8,254 bases of DNA, taken from positions 1 through 8,254 of the forward strand of contig CABSHY010000049.1 in the NCBI GenBank assembly GCA_902477615.1. Reading direction: 5' to 3'. The position numbers and the translations under genes were made by a program. Below, piece by piece: positions 6,236 to 8,254 of this stretch (its first letter is position 1; every line of letters begins with the position of its first letter). Below the pieces are notes generated by a model. It saw only the letters and a list, made by a program, of their open reading frames with translations, made no database searches and was not told where the DNA came from. The DNA is from an uncultured Sutterella sp. GTDB taxonomy: Bacteria > Pseudomonadota > Gammaproteobacteria > Burkholderiales > Burkholderiaceae_F.

Positions 6236-7396
6236 ATGTCCATTCAAAAAGCCATGCTCGACTTGGTGCCCGAGTTTACCGCCATTCGCCAACATCTCCA
6301 CCAATATCCCGAGCTCAGTCACAAGGAATTTCAAACTGCGGAATTCATCGCCTCGTGCTTAAACAGTTGGGGGATTGAGGTTCATACGGATATCGTCGGC
6401 ACCGGTGTTGTCGGTGTACTTAGGAACGGGGATGGGACTAAAAGCATTGCTTTAAGAGCCGATATGGATGCGCTCGCCATTTCAGAGAAAAATGCTTTTT
6501 CTTATTGCTCAAAAAATGAAGGAGTGATGCATGCCTGCGGGCATGATGGTCACATGGCCATGCTTTTAATGGCAGCGCGTTATTTAGCTCAGACTCGTCA
6601 GTTCTCGGGCACTGTGTATTTTGTCTTTCAGCCCAGCGAAGAACAAGATGGGGGCGCGAGCGAAATGGTGCAAGCCGGTCTTTTTGAGAAGTTTCCGTCA
6701 GACATGATTTTAGGTTGCCACAATTGGCCTGAGTTACCGGTCGGAACGGTTGGCGTTGCCGATAAAGCCATTATGGCTAGTTGCAACGCCTTTGAGATTG
6801 AGGTGACGGGGAGGGGCTCGCATGGCGCCATGCCCAACCTTTCGGTTGATCCTATTTTTGTTGCGATTCAGATTGCCAATGCCTTACAAGGCATTATTAC
6901 CCGGATGAAAAAGCCTCAAGATGCCGCTGTTCTTTCGATTTGTCAGGTCAAAGCAGGCCAATCTTACAACGTCATTCCTGATTCAGCTTACATGGGCGGT
7001 ACGGTCAGAACCTTTGATGAAGGTGTCACGGATCTTATTGAATCTCAAATGAAAAGTATTGCTTCTCAAGTGGCTATGGCCTTTGGGGCTCAAGCGAAAG
7101 TCTCATTTGATCGCCAAGTCTCTCCTGTGATTAATACACCGGATTGTGCCCAACTCGTTAGGACCGCCGCGATTGAGACACTTGGAGTGAAAGCTTTGGT
7201 TGAACAAGAACCGGTGATGCCCTCTGAAGATTTCGGCGAGTATTTAAAGAAGGTTCCTGGCGCCTTTTTCTTTGTAGGTTCCGGTGCTAGCGGTACCTGT
7301 GGTCTTCACAATCCTCAATTTGATTTTAATGATGAAGCGCTTCCGATCGGAGCGAGTGTGTTTGCCCAAGTTGTCGAGAATTATCTGCTTAAATAA
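6236..7396 (+). CDS. M20D-family amidohydrolase (N-acyl-amino-acid / hippurate-type hydrolase)
   Basis: This 386-residue cytoplasmic metalloenzyme belongs to the hippurate hydrolase / N-acyl-L-amino-acid amidohydrolase / IAA-amino-acid hydrolase group, which releases an amino acid from an N-acyl conjugate. The metal ligands are all visible: C101 and H103 in HACGHDGH, E135/E136 in QPSEEQ, H162 in GCHNWPELP and H358 in GLHNPQFDFND. The dimerisation domain has GRGSHGAMP (H196) and NVIPDSAYMGGTVRTF. Length matches the family. An upstream TTG at 6215 extends the frame but overlaps the hairpin; the ATG at 6236 has GGAAAG (6225-6230) 5 nt before it and is preferred. The gene starts 59 bp after the binding-protein stop and is probably co-transcribed with it through the hairpin, which suggests uptake followed by deacylation. 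The acyl group and amino acid cannot be read from the sequence. Confidence 0.9.
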   Translation: MSIQKAMLDLVPEFTAIRQHLHQYPELSHKEFQTAEFIASCLNSWGIEVHTDIVGTGVVGVLRNGDGTKSIALRADMDALAISEKNAFSYCSKNEGVMHACGHDGHMAMLLMAARYLAQTRQFSGTVYFVFQPSEEQDGGASEMVQAGLFEKFPSDMILGCHNWPELPVGTVGVADKAIMASCNAFEIEVTGRGSHGAMPNLSVDPIFVAIQIANALQGIITRMKKPQDAAVLSICQVKAGQSYNVIPDSAYMGGTVRTFDEGVTDLIESQMKSIASQVAMAFGAQAKVSFDRQVSPVINTPDCAQLVRTAAIETLGVKALVEQEPVMPSEDFGEYLKKVPGAFFFVGSGASGTCGLHNPQFDFNDEALPIGASVFAQVVENYLLK

Positions 7397-7401
7397 CAAT
7401 G

Positions 7402-7414
7402 TACAGACTCTGTA
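7402..7414. other. Small hairpin after the amidohydrolase
   Basis: TACAG and CTGTA flank a 3-nt loop five bases after the amidohydrolase stop codon. There is no T-run, so termination is not supported. No clear terminator separates the amidohydrolase from the ATPase. Confidence 0.3.
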
Positions 7415-7440
7415 AGGCAAATTCATACTAATTACGAAGG

Positions 7441-7570
7441 CAATAACATACTATAGAGTGCTATAAGCTACTATAATATGCTATAACATACTATAGAATA
7501 CTATAGAGTGCTATAAAATGCTATAGAGTATTATAAATAGCTATAAAGTCCCATAAACAACTATGTTTTC
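7441..7570. repeat. Array of 13 degenerate 10-bp units with CTATA core, exact 10-bp phasing
   Basis: Units begin every 10 bp from 7441 to 7561 without a single register slip. The consensus is about CTATARNRTR. The core CTATA is exact in nine units (7451 to 7521 in steps of ten, and 7541). The units at 7441, 7531, 7551 and 7561 each differ by one base. Position 9 is T in most units. Higher-order copies exist: ATAACATACTATAGA at 7443-7457 recurs at 7483-7497 (40 bp away), and ACTATAGAGTGCTATAA at 7450-7466 recurs at 7500-7516 (50 bp away), as expected from expansion by whole units. CTATAR puts stop codons in all three plus-strand frames, so the array is non-coding. It ends 36 bp before the ATPase start. 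Confidence 0.9.
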
Positions 7571-7606
7571 TATACGACGATAATTGTCTTTTTACTGGAA
7601 TGAATC

Positions 7607-8254
7607 ATGCGTATGAATCCTTTTGCTCCAGGAGCGGGTACCCCACCTCCTGAATTAGCTGGCCGTGATGAAATTTTATCCAATGCTGAGAGTTCTTATT
7701 TACGTGCAAAGAAAGGCTACTCTTCACGCCCGATGATGTTGTTGGGTCTTAGAGGTGTCGGGAAAACGGTTTTACTGACTGAAATCGGTCAACGTGCAAG
7801 ATCAAAAGGAATTGCCGTTGCAAAGGTTGAGGCACCGGAAAATGGAGCGTTGGCAGATCTTTTGTATCCGGAAATGCGTAGAGTGCTTCGATCTTTATCG
7901 ACAGCTGAAAAGGCTAAAGACATTGCAGTGCGAGGTTTGAGGGCTTTAAAAAGCTTCGCAACCGGTTTAAAGATCAGTATTTCAGATATTGAAGTCAGCA
8001 TTGAACCTGAAGTTGGTTTAGCCGATACAGGTAATATTGAATATGATTTACCAGACATGTTCGAAATGATTGGCCGAGCCGCTGCCGAGGTTAACACTGC
8101 TTGGTTGTTGCTTTTGGACGAAGTTCAATATCTTAATGAACGAGACCTTTCGGCTTTAATTGTTTCAATGCATCGGATGGCGCAAGAAGGCTTGCCTGTT
8201 GTTTTCATTGGAGCGGGTCTGCCCCAAGTGGCTCGCTTGGCCGGTGAGGCAAAA
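7607..8254 (+). CDS. AAA-type ATPase, N-terminal 216 residues (cut by window edge)
   Basis: The frame is open from ATG 7607 to the right edge. The protein opens with NPFAPGAGTPPPELAGRDEIL, a typical beginning of a family of P-loop ATPases resembling AAA_16 / Cdc6-like proteins of uncharacterised role. Walker A is GLRGVGKT (47-54), followed by an LL-E helix. Walker B is WLLLLDE (166-172), then VQYLNERDLSALIVSMHRM. The sensor-1 strand VVFIGAGLPQ (198-207) has Gly-Ala-Gly where many AAA+ proteins have a polar residue. ATP binding and hydrolysis look intact. GGA at 7597-7599 is 7 nt before the chosen ATG; an in-frame ATG at 7613 is possible, and the ATG at 7600 is in another frame. Any C-terminal DNA-binding domain lies outside the window. 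The tandem array just upstream suggests dedicated regulation or a binding site for this protein; that is inference. Confidence 0.85.
   Translation, partial: MRMNPFAPGAGTPPPELAGRDEILSNAESSYLRAKKGYSSRPMMLLGLRGVGKTVLLTEIGQRARSKGIAVAKVEAPENGALADLLYPEMRRVLRSLSTAEKAKDIAVRGLRALKSFATGLKISISDIEVSIEPEVGLADTGNIEYDLPDMFEMIGRAAAEVNTAWLLLLDEVQYLNERDLSALIVSMHRMAQEGLPVVFIGAGLPQVARLAGEAK

Noticed and set aside
7441..7570. CRISPR array
   Set aside because: Units are 10 bp, contiguous and degenerate, with no unique spacers and no cas genes.

Overview
The window looks like a chromosomal segment of a host-associated, amino-acid-using Gram-negative bacterium with moderate to low GC and very AT-rich intergenic DNA. 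Periplasmic-type signal peptides, a GlnH-like solute-binding protein, a secreted C69 dipeptidase and a DSD1-type D-amino-acid enzyme would suit a proteobacterium. My best guess is a betaproteobacterium of the Sutterellaceae type, but this is an impression from gene content and style, not a search result.

Layout. (1) Positions 1-1354, minus strand: a hipB-hipA type operon. Its sigma70-like promoter is clear and repeated operator-like motifs overlap the predicted start of transcription and the hipB start codon. The HipA kinase runs off the left edge and appears to have lost its catalytic and metal-binding aspartates. (2) 1355-1776: AT-rich intergenic DNA, with a rho-independent terminator for the next gene. 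(3) 1777-2904, minus strand: a PLP/zinc D-serine dehydratase or D-threonine aldolase family enzyme. (4) 3143-4999, plus strand: an exported C69 dipeptidase that is coherent throughout except for one in-frame TAA, 31 codons after its catalytic cysteine. A strong terminator follows. (5) 5439-7396, plus strand: a periplasmic amino-acid-type binding protein and an M20D amidohydrolase, separated by a perfect 13-bp hairpin. No permease or ATPase gene accompanies them. (6) 7441-7570: thirteen degenerate units repeating at exactly 10 bp with a CTATA core. They lie directly upstream of (7) an AAA-type ATPase, 7607 to the right edge.

How the genes fit together. The central block (D-amino-acid lyase, exported dipeptidase, binding protein, N-acyl-amino-acid deacylase) reads as scavenging of peptides and modified amino acids. 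The binding protein keeps the carboxylate-binding Arg of the GlnH family but lacks the Asp that holds the alpha-ammonium group. With an N-acyl-amino-acid hydrolase as its neighbour, this suggests an N-blocked ligand. The two ends of the window (HipBA and array plus ATPase) look like accessory modules.

Strongest leads: the 10-bp phased array in front of the ATPase, the single in-frame stop in the dipeptidase, the apparently kinase-dead HipA, and the altered ligand pocket of the binding protein.
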